Shown: positions 1 through 9,199 of the stretch, one piece after another
How positions within the stretch are numbered: the first letter of the stretch is position 1
Layout: each line of letters opens with the position of its first letter
NCBI GenBank assembly: GCA_016787065.1
Contig: JAEUVD010000052.1
Span: 145,843 to 209,842, forward strand
Source of the DNA: Chitinophagaceae bacterium
GTDB lineage: Bacteria > Bacteroidota > Bacteroidia > Chitinophagales > Chitinophagaceae
Direction: 5' to 3'
DNA length: 64,000 bases
Program-made: the position numbers and the translations under genes
The notes under the pieces: model-generated
What the model saw: the letters and a program-made list of their open reading frames with translations, nothing else
What the model was told of the DNA's origin: nothing
Database searches by the model: none

Positions 1-2
1 TC

Positions 3-1688
3 CGTATGTTTAATAGCTGAGTTATTCAAGAAATTCTGACTGGCATCACACGGGTCGTTGTAAGGTCCGATATTGTTTAACCCTGTATAATTTGGATTAT
101 TCAAACCAACTATCGCATCTTCATCCCATAAAACATAGCGCCATTTAACAGGGTTGTTACCTCTTGCACGCCACCACATTGTATTCCAGTTCAACCAGTC
201 GTGATTCACAAGGTATTCATTGAAAATAAAATATTGAATAAAACTTCTGGTATTCAAAAATTCTTTTACATGCGCATATTTTGCCGGGTCGCTCATAGGA
301 TTGGCGGCATTCATAATATAGTTATACAGGTTATTCCAACCAGTATCGCTACCCATACGAATATTTAAACCACCCCAATATGAAAGATGATCTACTTCGC
401 TTGCATCTTTATTATAGTAGTATTTAAAGAACTCACGATCTACACGTTCGCGCATATCATATACGCCCCAATATTGACCATTGATATAAATTGATGCAGG
501 ACAATACCGACGAAAATCCATATCCAGATTGAACTTCTCTGCAAGAGTTTGAGCCCAAACATCTCGGATATGACAAGCCTTGCTTGGTCCTAGAGGCCAG
601 TTATCGGAACCGGCATTTTTCAAGATGAAACGATTGAATTTATCCTTAACTGTCGTGTTGAAAAATTGTCCATCGAAATCAGCACGCGTTCCGGTTTCAT
701 CGAATGCTTCGAAATCCATCCCCTTCTGAGCGTAAGCCCAAGAGTCATTTCCATGACGAGAACCTTGTCCTTCCTGTTCCCATTGTAAGTTAAACTGACT
801 ATTATAACATTCAATGGATGTCCAAATATTGGCAGAGTTACCAAATAGTGTTTGGTTTCCCCCAGCGCTAGCCGCATTATACGGTCCACTAAGAGAAATT
901 ACGATAAAATTATTATCGCAGGTTTCATTAATAAATATGGTATTGGATTCTACAAAACTTGGAAGTACGGTAGGGTCGCTGCTGTAAGCCCGTGCTCTAA
1001 CAACGGTTGTAGCAGCTACATTAATAGGTGCTGCATACACGGTTGAAGTTGCTGTTGGGTTTACTCCGTTAATGGTATAATAAAGGGTAACCAAAGGATC
1101 GGGGGTTGAGATAGCAACGGTTTGTGCTGCAGCGTAGTTACCACCAGGTACACTCATGATTGGTGTGGTAGCGTATTTTACATAAGCTGTTTGGGTATTA
1201 TTAGTAGCATTTGGTGTTGGTGTTGTAAAAATGCCATAGTTTGGAGAGCCATCGGTTACTCTTCCACGTGAATGACCACGTTGAGTTAATTGAAGTTTTA
1301 CAGAGTCCACAATGTTCCCTGAGGGATCGGCCAAAATAAACCACTCGCCTTTTGTTTGTGTTAATTTAAAATCCGGATGAATTTGTCCGTTCGCTGCAAC
1401 CAATCCACGGTTACTTGGAATAACCATTTTACGACCGCCAGGGGTAATATCCGTAACAGTTGGTATTTGCCACTTCTGAATATCGGCAGGATCGTCACTC
1501 AAATAATAACCGGTTAGATTAATGTTAGTGCCTGTGGCGTTATACAATTCAACCCAATCTTCATACTGATTATATGCATCTAAAAATGTGTTGATGTTAG
1601 AACAGGAATACTCATTGACAACTACATCCTGAGCGTTCATTGTTTGTCCAAAAGCCAGTAAGAATAACCCTAGTAATATTTTCCTCAT
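3..1688 (-). CDS. Secreted lamin-tail / CotH kinase family protein (3' end outside window)
   Basis: Read on the minus strand from ATG at 1688; 562 codons are open to the left edge, so the C-terminus is missing. Residues 1-20 are a signal peptide ending in Asn-Ala-Gln. Residues ~21-140 look like a lamin-tail domain (EDWVELYN, then LTGYYLSDD). Residues ~175-245 resemble the chitobiase/hexosaminidase C-terminal beta domain (YYTINGVNPT). From ~345 the CotH kinase fold begins (YINGQYWGVYDMRERVD, ~401-417), with the WDED metal-site motif at 521-524. Family members are secreted or spore-coat protein kinases; substrate unknown here. A T9SS sorting tail is expected beyond the edge but cannot be seen. 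It is divergent from a second CotH gene. Confidence 0.85.
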   Translation of the reverse strand, partial: MRKILLGLFLLAFGQTMNAQDVVVNEYSCSNINTFLDAYNQYEDWVELYNATGTNINLTGYYLSDDPADIQKWQIPTVTDITPGGRKMVIPSNRGLVAANGQIHPDFKLTQTKGEWFILADPSGNIVDSVKLQLTQRGHSRGRVTDGSPNYGIFTTPTPNATNNTQTAYVKYATTPIMSVPGGNYAAAQTVAISTPDPLVTLYYTINGVNPTATSTVYAAPINVAATTVVRARAYSSDPTVLPSFVESNTIFINETCDNNFIVISLSGPYNAASAGGNQTLFGNSANIWTSIECYNSQFNLQWEQEGQGSRHGNDSWAYAQKGMDFEAFDETGTRADFDGQFFNTTVKDKFNRFILKNAGSDNWPLGPSKACHIRDVWAQTLAEKFNLDMDFRRYCPASIYINGQYWGVYDMRERVDREFFKYYYNKDASEVDHLSYWGGLNIRMGSDTGWNNLYNYIMNAANPMSDPAKYAHVKEFLNTRSFIQYFIFNEYLVNHDWLNWNTMWWRARGNNPVKWRYVLWDEDAIVGLNNPNYTGLNNIGPYNDPCDASQNFLNNSAIKHT

Positions 1689-1830
1689 AGATATTGTTAT
1701 TTAAATCCGATGCTAGACGCAAATTTTGCGACTAAAGTTAGGTATTACCACCATGAAAACCAAGCCTTCATCTCTTTTTAGCGGTGAACGATCATTTTAA
1801 CGCTATATTGCGTTTCAAATTTTATTTTCT

Positions 1831-3426
1831 GTGAAAAGAATTATACTAACCTTTTTGGCTATAACTAGCCTGTATCCGATGTTTGCGCAACTAACATCAA
1901 CTAATTTACCCATTGCCATAGTAACATTTTCAGGCACCCCTTCAGATACAGCTCAGATTCAAGGAAACCTAAAAATTATTGATAATGTAAGTGGTGTAAA
2001 TACTCCCACGGATGCACCAAAATTTGACGGTATGATTGGTGTTCGATTACGTGGAAACACGACCTACCCTAAAAAATCCTATTCCATTGAAACTTGGAGC
2101 GCAACGTCGGTTAGTTTAGATACTTCTTTATTGGGCATGCCTAGTGAAAACGACTGGGTTTTGTTGAGTTCATATGAAGATCGTTCGCTTGCTCGATTTA
2201 TGCTTTCAACAAAAACAGTGCAGAAAATGGGTCGTTATGCCCCTCGTATGAAATACTGTGAACTGATTGTAAATAGTCAGTATCAGGGAATTTATTTATT
2301 AGGTGAAAAAATCAAACGTGATTCTAACCGAGTTGATATTTCAAAACTTACAAATATTGATGTTTCAGGCAACAACCTTACCGGTGGCTATATTTTGAAT
2401 GTTGATGGTGGAAGTAATGGTTGGACATCCCCGTACGCGCCTCCTTTTGGAACAACGCAAACGATAAAAGTTCAGATTGAATATCCCGACCCTTCCGACA
2501 TTTTGCCAGTTCAAGAAAACTATATCGAGGCTTATGTAGATAGTTTTGAAAATGCCATGAACGCAGCGAACTTTCAAGATACTACATTAGGTTGGCGACG
2601 ATTTGGTGGCGTGAATTCCATGGCAGATTATATGATTATTACCGAAGTGTGTAAAGATTTGGATGCCTACCGTAAAAATGCTTACTTCTATAAAGATAAA
2701 GGAAACAAATTACGCTTCGGTCCGATTTGGGGGCATGATGTTGCATGGAAAAATTCGGCTGATTGTAATGCGGCAAAAGATACCGGATGGGCTTTCAACC
2801 ATGGTGCGGTATGCGCAACGAATACCCGTTTGGCTCCGTTTTGGTGGAGTAAAGTTGTAACAGATACAGCGTACATGCGTGAACTTAAATGCGCGTACAG
2901 CTTATACCGTATGCCTGGTGGTGCACTAGATACAACAACCTTATTTTCAGTTTTAGATTCGGTAAATACCTATTTGAATGCTCAAAGTGCAGTATCGCGC
3001 AATTTTACGCAATGGCCTATTTGGGGAGTACCAATAGTTAATGAACCTACGCCAATGGCCAGTACGTATAGTGAGGAGTTAGCGAATATGAAAGCATTTA
3101 TTAAAGCTCGTTTAGCTTGGCTTGATACCAAATGGTATATGAGTACGGGTTGCCCGTTACCGGCTTCTGTACAAAATATCATGGTAAGTCAGAATGTTCG
3201 CGTGTACCCTAATCCTGCTTCTTCCGAATTAACTGTAACTATTCAAACTGCTTCTAGAAAAGCCTGTACAATTCGTGTAGTAAATATGCAAGGAGCCACG
3301 ATGTTTCAAACTAATTCTACCACAAATACAAGTACCTTGAACATTTCAAATCTTGCGCCTGGTTTATATTTTGTACATATCTATGATGGCGAACAAATGG
3401 TTTCTAAGAAGTTCGTTAAACAATAA
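1831..3426 (+). CDS. Secreted CotH-like kinase with T9SS sorting domain
   Basis: 531 residues from a GTG start directly before a signal peptide (residues 1-19, cut near FAQ). The CotH fold is visible: RGNTTYPKKSYSIE at 74-87, LIVNSQYQGIYLLGEKIKRD at ~145-164, and the position where family members carry W-D-x-D reads WGHD at 300-303, so the first aspartate is a glycine. The C-terminus (~455-531) is a T9SS type A sorting domain (VYPNPASSE, then LAPGLYFVHIYDG). The protein should cross the outer membrane through T9SS. The altered motif suggests weakened or changed catalysis, but that is inference. A TATATTG word lies 20 bases upstream as a possible promoter. Confidence 0.85.
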   Translation: MKRIILTFLAITSLYPMFAQLTSTNLPIAIVTFSGTPSDTAQIQGNLKIIDNVSGVNTPTDAPKFDGMIGVRLRGNTTYPKKSYSIETWSATSVSLDTSLLGMPSENDWVLLSSYEDRSLARFMLSTKTVQKMGRYAPRMKYCELIVNSQYQGIYLLGEKIKRDSNRVDISKLTNIDVSGNNLTGGYILNVDGGSNGWTSPYAPPFGTTQTIKVQIEYPDPSDILPVQENYIEAYVDSFENAMNAANFQDTTLGWRRFGGVNSMADYMIITEVCKDLDAYRKNAYFYKDKGNKLRFGPIWGHDVAWKNSADCNAAKDTGWAFNHGAVCATNTRLAPFWWSKVVTDTAYMRELKCAYSLYRMPGGALDTTTLFSVLDSVNTYLNAQSAVSRNFTQWPIWGVPIVNEPTPMASTYSEELANMKAFIKARLAWLDTKWYMSTGCPLPASVQNIMVSQNVRVYPNPASSELTVTIQTASRKACTIRVVNMQGATMFQTNSTTNTSTLNISNLAPGLYFVHIYDGEQMVSKKFVKQ

Positions 3427-3427
3427 G

Positions 3428-3435
3428 TACATTCG
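3428..3435 (+). promoter_or_regulatory. Bacteroidota -7 element, MFS gene
   Basis: TACATTCG matches TAnnTTTG with one change. It begins just after the stop of the upstream CotH gene and ends 17 bases before ATG 3453, so the transporter probably has its own promoter. No clear -33 TTTG was found. Confidence 0.45.
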
Positions 3436-3452
3436 CGCCTCATTTGCAATTC

Positions 3453-4691
3453 ATGGAGGCGTTGAAACCAAAAGCTTCATTTAGCAGAACACAACTTGTT
3501 TCTGTTCTTTTACTGGCAACCATTCAGTTTACTGTGGTGTTGGATTTCATGATTTTATCTCCCTTGGGTGATATTTTAATGAAATCTATGAAAATAACTC
3601 CGGAACAATTCGGAACCGCTGTTTCGTCGTACGCATTCAGTGCGGGCATTTCTGGTTTTTTGGCAGCAGGTTATGCAGATAAATTTGATCGAAAAAAACT
3701 GTTGCTCTTTTTCTATATCGGATTTATTCTTGGAACTTTTTTCTGTGGTATAGCAAGTTCCTATCCATTCTTAGTTATTGCACGTATTATAACCGGACTT
3801 TTCGGAGGCGTAATTGGTGCTATTAGCATGGCTATCATAACCGATTTATTTGAATTAAATCAGCGAGGCAGAGCTATGAGCTTCGTACAAATGGCTTTTG
3901 CTGCTAGTCAGATATTAGGTATTCCTATCGGACTTAAACTTGCTGACATCTTTAACTGGCATGCTTCATTTTTTATGATTGTCATTCTTGCCGTGCTCAC
4001 CGTTGCCGCGGTGCATTTCTTTCTTCCCAATTTCAATCAACACCTTGCCGTTCAGCAAAAACAAACAGGCTTACAACATTTGTTACAGGCTGTTAGAAAA
4101 AGAAATTATCGCATCGGTTTTTTAGCTACCGGTTTTCTAGCTATTGGTGGTTATATGATCATGCCATTTACCTCTTCCTTTTTAATAAATAACGTAGGTA
4201 TTTCGAACAATCAACTTATAACTATTTTTATGGTAACCGGAATTTCGTCGATGATAGTAATGCCCTTGGTTGGTAAACTGGCAGATAGTTTTAATAAATA
4301 CCGCATTTTTCTCTACGGCAGTGTAATGACCTCCATTATGGTACTTATTTATACCAACTTGGGAGTAACACCTCTGTGGTTAGTTATGGTAATTAATGTG
4401 CTGTTGTTCGCTGGCATTATGGGCAGAGCCGTGCCTGCGGTAGCGTTAAACTCGGGGTTACCGGATTCTTCAGACCGTGGTGCGTATATGAGTATTAATG
4501 CTTCTTTGCAACAAATTGCCGGTGGTATTGGAGCATTTATTGCAGGACATATTGTAGTTCAAAAAGCCACCCATCAACCATTAGAACACTTTGACATTTT
4601 AGGATATATCATGGTGGGTATTTTTGCTCTTTGCGCTGTTTTAGTTTTCAGAGTACATAAGATTCTCGAAAGCAGAAAAACAATGAATTAA
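3453..4691 (+). CDS. Major facilitator superfamily transporter
   Basis: 412 residues from ATG 3453; a TTG nine bases earlier is possible, but ATG leaves a normal leader after the promoter word. About 12 hydrophobic helices are visible. The loop between helices 2 and 3 has the MFS signature form (GYADKFDRKKLLL), followed by RIITGLFGGVIGA in helix 4, the DHA1 drug/sugar efflux arrangement. It is an inner-membrane proton-coupled exporter by family; the substrate cannot be predicted. It has no functional partner among its neighbours, which are T9SS cargo genes. Confidence 0.85.
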   Translation: MEALKPKASFSRTQLVSVLLLATIQFTVVLDFMILSPLGDILMKSMKITPEQFGTAVSSYAFSAGISGFLAAGYADKFDRKKLLLFFYIGFILGTFFCGIASSYPFLVIARIITGLFGGVIGAISMAIITDLFELNQRGRAMSFVQMAFAASQILGIPIGLKLADIFNWHASFFMIVILAVLTVAAVHFFLPNFNQHLAVQQKQTGLQHLLQAVRKRNYRIGFLATGFLAIGGYMIMPFTSSFLINNVGISNNQLITIFMVTGISSMIVMPLVGKLADSFNKYRIFLYGSVMTSIMVLIYTNLGVTPLWLVMVINVLLFAGIMGRAVPAVALNSGLPDSSDRGAYMSINASLQQIAGGIGAFIAGHIVVQKATHQPLEHFDILGYIMVGIFALCAVLVFRVHKILESRKTMN

Positions 4692-4692
4692 T

Positions 4693-4700
4693 TACTTTTG
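4693..4700 (+). promoter_or_regulatory. Bacteroidota -7 element
   Basis: TACTTTTG is an exact TAnnTTTG word ending 11 bases before ATG 4712, just after the stop of the MFS gene. Confidence 0.5.
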
Positions 4701-4711
4701 AAAAAAATTAC

Positions 4712-5728
4712 ATGAAATATTTTTTCTATACTGTGTTGTTTATTTTTATGGTTAACCATCTTACGGCTCAACCTGAGAACTTGGTTTTTTCAGTTCAAAA
4801 AAACGTACCGTACACGCCACTAAATAATCCAACAATAATTACTACCGTAGGTTGGGATGATTTTGATGCTGATATTCCTTTGAGTTTTACCTGGAGTTGT
4901 TTGGGCGATACAACAAGTACCTTATTTATTCGTGAGAACGATGAGAACTATGGCGCCGATTTACAAATGAAAACAACTCAAACAAATACCGTTTTTAATA
5001 TCATTGGCTGGTTAGTGGATATTGAAGATCGAAACAATAATAACTCGAATCAATTTTCAACAATTGGTTATCAAACCAATACTGTAAATGGCAAGAAAAT
5101 TACCAAAGTTGAATATAAGAATGTGGGTATTTTTGACGGTATTTCACCAGATGATAGTGCCCATGTTCAAACTTGGTTTTATGAGGAGAATCATGCCTTA
5201 GAATATCGTTTCGGTAAAGCGTCGAGAGCAAATATTACTACCGTTATGAACGACAGTAATTACTATGGTTTTAAAGGGCCTATATTTAGTTTGATTAAAA
5301 ATTTTAATCCAACTTCCGTAGATTTTGATTGGATGTATTATGTTTCCGATGAAAGTCTTCAGAAAGTAGATTCGATTGATTCACCTACCCTAATTTCAAA
5401 CCCAAGTACCGTTGGTGTTGATTCTTTCCCAACTGAAAATACACTCTATCGATGGTCCCCTGCTATTAATTCAGGCTTTCATAGCGTGTACCTAAATGAG
5501 GCTATTCAAGTTTTTCCAACTTTAACGCATCAAGACCTTACCATTCTGATTAAAAACGAAGAAGAATATACTGTTCAATTGTCGGATGTACAAGGCCGAA
5601 AAATTCTTCAACAAGCAATCTCCAGTTCAAAGCTGACACTCAACATAGCCTCCTTACCTTCAGGCAGGTATTACCTGAGTGTTTTCAACTCACAAGGTAA
5701 CTGGACCTACCCTATCCAAAAACAATAA
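4712..5728 (+). CDS. T9SS-exported protein of unknown function
   Basis: 338 residues. Residues 1-19 are a signal peptide (cut after LTAQ). The middle (~20-255) is a mostly beta region with no family I recognise; it has aromatic and Asp/Asn-rich stretches typical of secreted Bacteroidota proteins. Residues ~265-338 are a T9SS type A sorting domain (VFPTLTHQDLTI, VQLSDVQGRKILQQ, LPSGRYYLSVF). The protein is therefore predicted to be surface-anchored or released. It has its own -7 promoter word and is followed by a hairpin terminator before thrS. Confidence 0.8.
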   Translation: MKYFFYTVLFIFMVNHLTAQPENLVFSVQKNVPYTPLNNPTIITTVGWDDFDADIPLSFTWSCLGDTTSTLFIRENDENYGADLQMKTTQTNTVFNIIGWLVDIEDRNNNNSNQFSTIGYQTNTVNGKKITKVEYKNVGIFDGISPDDSAHVQTWFYEENHALEYRFGKASRANITTVMNDSNYYGFKGPIFSLIKNFNPTSVDFDWMYYVSDESLQKVDSIDSPTLISNPSTVGVDSFPTENTLYRWSPAINSGFHSVYLNEAIQVFPTLTHQDLTILIKNEEEYTVQLSDVQGRKILQQAISSSKLTLNIASLPSGRYYLSVFNSQGNWTYPIQKQ

Positions 5729-5741
5729 TCGGCCTTCTTTA

Positions 5742-5773
5742 CTTCTATCAAGTTTTTAGGATAGAAGGGTTTT
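5742..5773 (+). terminator. Probable intrinsic terminator
   Basis: An 8-bp perfect stem CTTCTATC / GATAGAAG with a 10-base loop, followed by GGTTTT. It lies between the T9SS gene and the thrS promoter. The T-tract is short. Confidence 0.45.
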
Positions 5774-5790
5774 CATGAAACTGTTGCCAT

Positions 5791-5798
5791 TATATTTG
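5791..5798 (+). promoter_or_regulatory. Bacteroidota -7 element, thrS
   Basis: TATATTTG is an exact TAnnTTTG word. It ends only 7 bases before the thrS ATG, so transcription would start at or next to the start codon. Confidence 0.6.
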
Positions 5799-5805
5799 CA
5801 GCCTT

Positions 5806-7740
5806 ATGATTAATATTACTCTACCCGATGGCAACGTAAAACAATACGAATCGGGCGTTAGTTCGATGGATATTGCTAAATCAATTAGTGAAGGTTTAGC
5901 CCGTAAAGTGTTAGTAGCCGAAGTAAATGGAGAAGTTTGGGATATGAGCAGACCGATTACCAGCGATGCCACGTTTAAATTACTGACATGGGATGATGAT
6001 TTAGGAAAAAATACGTTTTGGCATAGTTCAGCCCATTTAATGGCTGAGGCTGTGGAAGCTATTTACCCGGGAGTGAAATTCTGGGTTGGGCCACCTTTGG
6101 AGCATGGATTTTATTACGACATGGATTTAGGCGATCGAAAAATTACCGAAGACGATGTAGCTAAAATAGAAGCTAAAATGAATGAATTGGTGAAGCAAAA
6201 TGCCACGTTCATTCGAAGTGAAAAATCGAAATCCGATGCCATTGCTTACTTCACAGAGAAAGGGGATGAATACAAATTAGATTTATTACAGAATTTGGAA
6301 GATGGAAATATTACCTTCTATCAGCAAGGTAACTTCACCGATTTATGTCGCGGACCACATATTCCGAATACCGGTCATATTAAAGCATTGAAAATTACGA
6401 ATGTTGCCGGTGCTTATTGGAAAGGTGATGAGAAGAATAAACAGCTTACACGCTTGTATGGTATCACTTTCCCGAATAATAAATTATTGGAAGAGTATAA
6501 TACCATGATGGAAGAAGCCCGTAAACGCGACCATCGAAAATTGGGTAAAGAACTCGGTATTTATACCATGAATGATGATATCGGAAGTGGTCTGATTTTA
6601 TGGATGCCAAACGGGGCTGTAATTATTGAAGAGTTAGAAAAATTAGCAAAAGAAACAGAAGATGAAGCCGGTTATAAACGTGTAGTTACACCGCATATTG
6701 CTAAAGAAAATTTATACTTAACATCAGGGCATCTTCCGTATTATGCGGAAAGTATGTTTCCTCCAATGGAAATTGATGGCGAGAAATATTATTTGAAAGC
6801 CATGAATTGTCCGCACCATCATAAAATTTTTGATGCTGAACCACGAAGTTATCGTGATATGCCTTTGCGCTTAGCGGAGTACGGAACCTGTTATCGTTAT
6901 GAACAAAGTGGTGAGTTATTTGGTTTAATGCGCGTACGTTGTTTACACATGAATGATGCGCACATTTATTGTACCAAGGAGCAGTTTGCAGAAGAGTTCA
7001 AAGCGGTGAATGATATGTACATCAAATACTTCAAAATTTTTGGTATTGAGAAGTATGTGATGCGTTTATCCTTACATGATCCTGAACAATTAGGGAAGAA
7101 ATATGTGAACGAACCGGAACTTTGGATTGAAACCGAAGATATGGTTCGTCAGGTAATGATAGAAGCGAAAGTACCATTTGTAGAAGTTAAAGGCGAAGGT
7201 GCTTTTTATGGTCCGAAAATCGATGTTCAAATTTGGAGTGCAATTGGACGTGAATTTACCCTCGCTACAAATCAAGTTGATTTTGCGCAATCGCGTCGAT
7301 TCAAACTTACCTATAATAGCAGCGAAAACAAACCTGATATTCCGTTAATTATTCATCGTGCTCCATTAGGTACACACGAACGTTTTATCGGCTTTTTATT
7401 AGAACACTATGCCGGTAAATTCCCGTTATGGTTAGCGCCTCTTCAATGTAAGTTGCTTCCGATTTCCGATAAATTTATGGACTATACCCAACAGGTGTGT
7501 AAGCAAATGCGTGCAGCAGGTATACGGGTTGAAATTGATGATCGAAGTGAAAAAATAGGCAAGAAAATTCGTGATACAGAGCTTTCAAAAACTCCTTATA
7601 TGTTAGTTATCGGCGAGAAAGAAATGGCTGAAGCCTCTGGTTCATTGCGAATTCAAGGAAAAGGCGATCAAGGAATGATTACCATTCATGACCTGATTAC
7701 GCGAATGAAAGATTTAATATCGAATCGTATTACAGAGTAA
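5806..7740 (+). CDS. thrS: Threonine--tRNA ligase
   Basis: 644 residues, the usual full length. It charges tRNA-Thr with threonine in the cytoplasm. The N-terminal TGS domain is ~1-62. The editing domain carries the HxxxH site (HSSAH, 73-77) and the CRGPHIPNTG motif that completes it. The class II catalytic core follows, with the zinc-site cysteine in MNCPHHH, motif 2 (YRYEQSGELFGLMRVR) and the HRAPLGTHERFIG motif 3 region. The C-terminal ~100 residues are the anticodon-binding domain. No residue looks lost. The ATG lies 7 bases after an exact -7 promoter word, so the leader is minimal; no T-box is expected or seen. Confidence 0.98.
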   Translation: MINITLPDGNVKQYESGVSSMDIAKSISEGLARKVLVAEVNGEVWDMSRPITSDATFKLLTWDDDLGKNTFWHSSAHLMAEAVEAIYPGVKFWVGPPLEHGFYYDMDLGDRKITEDDVAKIEAKMNELVKQNATFIRSEKSKSDAIAYFTEKGDEYKLDLLQNLEDGNITFYQQGNFTDLCRGPHIPNTGHIKALKITNVAGAYWKGDEKNKQLTRLYGITFPNNKLLEEYNTMMEEARKRDHRKLGKELGIYTMNDDIGSGLILWMPNGAVIIEELEKLAKETEDEAGYKRVVTPHIAKENLYLTSGHLPYYAESMFPPMEIDGEKYYLKAMNCPHHHKIFDAEPRSYRDMPLRLAEYGTCYRYEQSGELFGLMRVRCLHMNDAHIYCTKEQFAEEFKAVNDMYIKYFKIFGIEKYVMRLSLHDPEQLGKKYVNEPELWIETEDMVRQVMIEAKVPFVEVKGEGAFYGPKIDVQIWSAIGREFTLATNQVDFAQSRRFKLTYNSSENKPDIPLIIHRAPLGTHERFIGFLLEHYAGKFPLWLAPLQCKLLPISDKFMDYTQQVCKQMRAAGIRVEIDDRSEKIGKKIRDTELSKTPYMLVIGEKEMAEASGSLRIQGKGDQGMITIHDLITRMKDLISNRITE

Positions 7741-7902
7741 TTTCTCTGAACAGTTTGTAATACGGAATACAACTTTGCTGTGGCAAATGACAATCGGTAA
7801 AGCCAGAATTACTTTGCTTTTTAGTCATTTGTAAATTTTAATTATTGTTATATCTTGCAGCGTTTTCAATTTTGTGTATTCTTCCTAAACAACAAACTAT
7901 TC

Positions 7903-9177
7903 ATGTATAAAAAATTTATTCTCTTTCTACTACTCGGTATGGGGTGTGTAAACCTGTCAAGAGCCGGTGGTTTTAAACTTGGTTTGCAAGGCGTTAAACA
8001 AATAGGTATGGGGCATACCGGTGTTGGTTTTGCACAAGATGCCGCCACCATTTATTTTAACCCTGCCGGTATGAGTTTTATTGATAACCAATTTAATTTG
8101 GGTATCAATTTCCTTGCGCCTTCTACAACCTATCTCGATTATTATACGAACGAAACGACCCTTGCTACGGGTAATGTTTACACTCCATTTTCTATTTATG
8201 CTAAAGGAAACCTGAGTAAAAAGATTGCTGTAGGGTTAGGTGTATATACACCTTTTGGTTCAGGCATGAATTACCCCTACGAATGGACGGGCCGATTTGT
8301 GTTAACCAATATCAATCTAAATTCGTTCTTCATTCAACCTTCCTTGGCGTTGAAATTATCACCGAAAATGTCATTAGGCTTCGGTTATATTATTGCAGCA
8401 GGTAAAGTAGTTCTAGAAAAAGATCTTCCTTTACAAAGCTATAATACCAACGAATACGCTCATGCTAAATTAGAAGGCAATGCAGGCGGAAATGGTTATA
8501 ACCTAGGGTTGTATTACAATAACCATAAAAAATTTCAAGCCGGCATAACCTATCACTCGAAAGTAACAATGGCCGTTAAAAAAGGAGAAGCAACCTTTAG
8601 CGGTGTACCAACAGCGGCATCAGCTTCTTTCCCATATAACAATACGTTTAAAACGGATCTTACGCTTCCTTCAGAACTAGCCATCGGCTTCTCTGAAAAA
8701 ATCAGTCAACGCGTTACTGCAGCATTTGATTTTAATTATACCTATTGGAAAAGTTATGATTATTTAAGTTTTGATTATGGAACCAACACGGCTTTATTAA
8801 CCGATTCTAAATCGCCACGCTTGTATAAAAACGCCTGGGCTATTCGTGGAGGTTTACAAGCTCATTTCCCAAAAAATGTAGATGTTCGTGTTGGTGCTTT
8901 CTACGATAAAACGCCGGTTCAAGATGGCTATGTTGCACCGGAATTACCCGACAATAATAAACTAGGTTTAACCGGTGGTATTACCTATTACGTGCGTAAG
9001 CATTTCCGTTTAGACGCCTCCGTGTTGTACGAAAATGTTGCTAAACGAGAGGAGCTTAATAAAGAATCTAATATGCGCGGAACATATAAAACCAATGTGA
9101 TTTGTCCGGGTATAGGTGTATCCTATTTCTTCTCTAAAAAAGAGAAAATCGTTAAGCGTTATAAGCGTCGTTATTAA
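7903..9177 (+). CDS. OmpP1/FadL-family outer-membrane transporter
   Basis: 424 residues from ATG 7903, chosen because it begins the signal peptide (MYKKFILFLLLGMG, cut near SRA). The mature N-terminus GGFKLGLQGVKQIGMGHTGV and the nearby FNPAGMSFI are the FadL hallmark, where the N-terminal hatch plugs a 14-strand barrel that takes up long-chain fatty acids or other hydrophobic molecules. The rest alternates aromatic and polar residues like a barrel. The next gene, an SGNH lipoprotein, follows within about 20 bases, so uptake and ester hydrolysis are probably coupled. Substrate is inferred from family. Confidence 0.9.
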   Translation: MYKKFILFLLLGMGCVNLSRAGGFKLGLQGVKQIGMGHTGVGFAQDAATIYFNPAGMSFIDNQFNLGINFLAPSTTYLDYYTNETTLATGNVYTPFSIYAKGNLSKKIAVGLGVYTPFGSGMNYPYEWTGRFVLTNINLNSFFIQPSLALKLSPKMSLGFGYIIAAGKVVLEKDLPLQSYNTNEYAHAKLEGNAGGNGYNLGLYYNNHKKFQAGITYHSKVTMAVKKGEATFSGVPTAASASFPYNNTFKTDLTLPSELAIGFSEKISQRVTAAFDFNYTYWKSYDYLSFDYGTNTALLTDSKSPRLYKNAWAIRGGLQAHFPKNVDVRVGAFYDKTPVQDGYVAPELPDNNKLGLTGGITYYVRKHFRLDASVLYENVAKREELNKESNMRGTYKTNVICPGIGVSYFFSKKEKIVKRYKRRY

Positions 9178-9199
9178 TACCCTTTTAAACAAAATTTCA

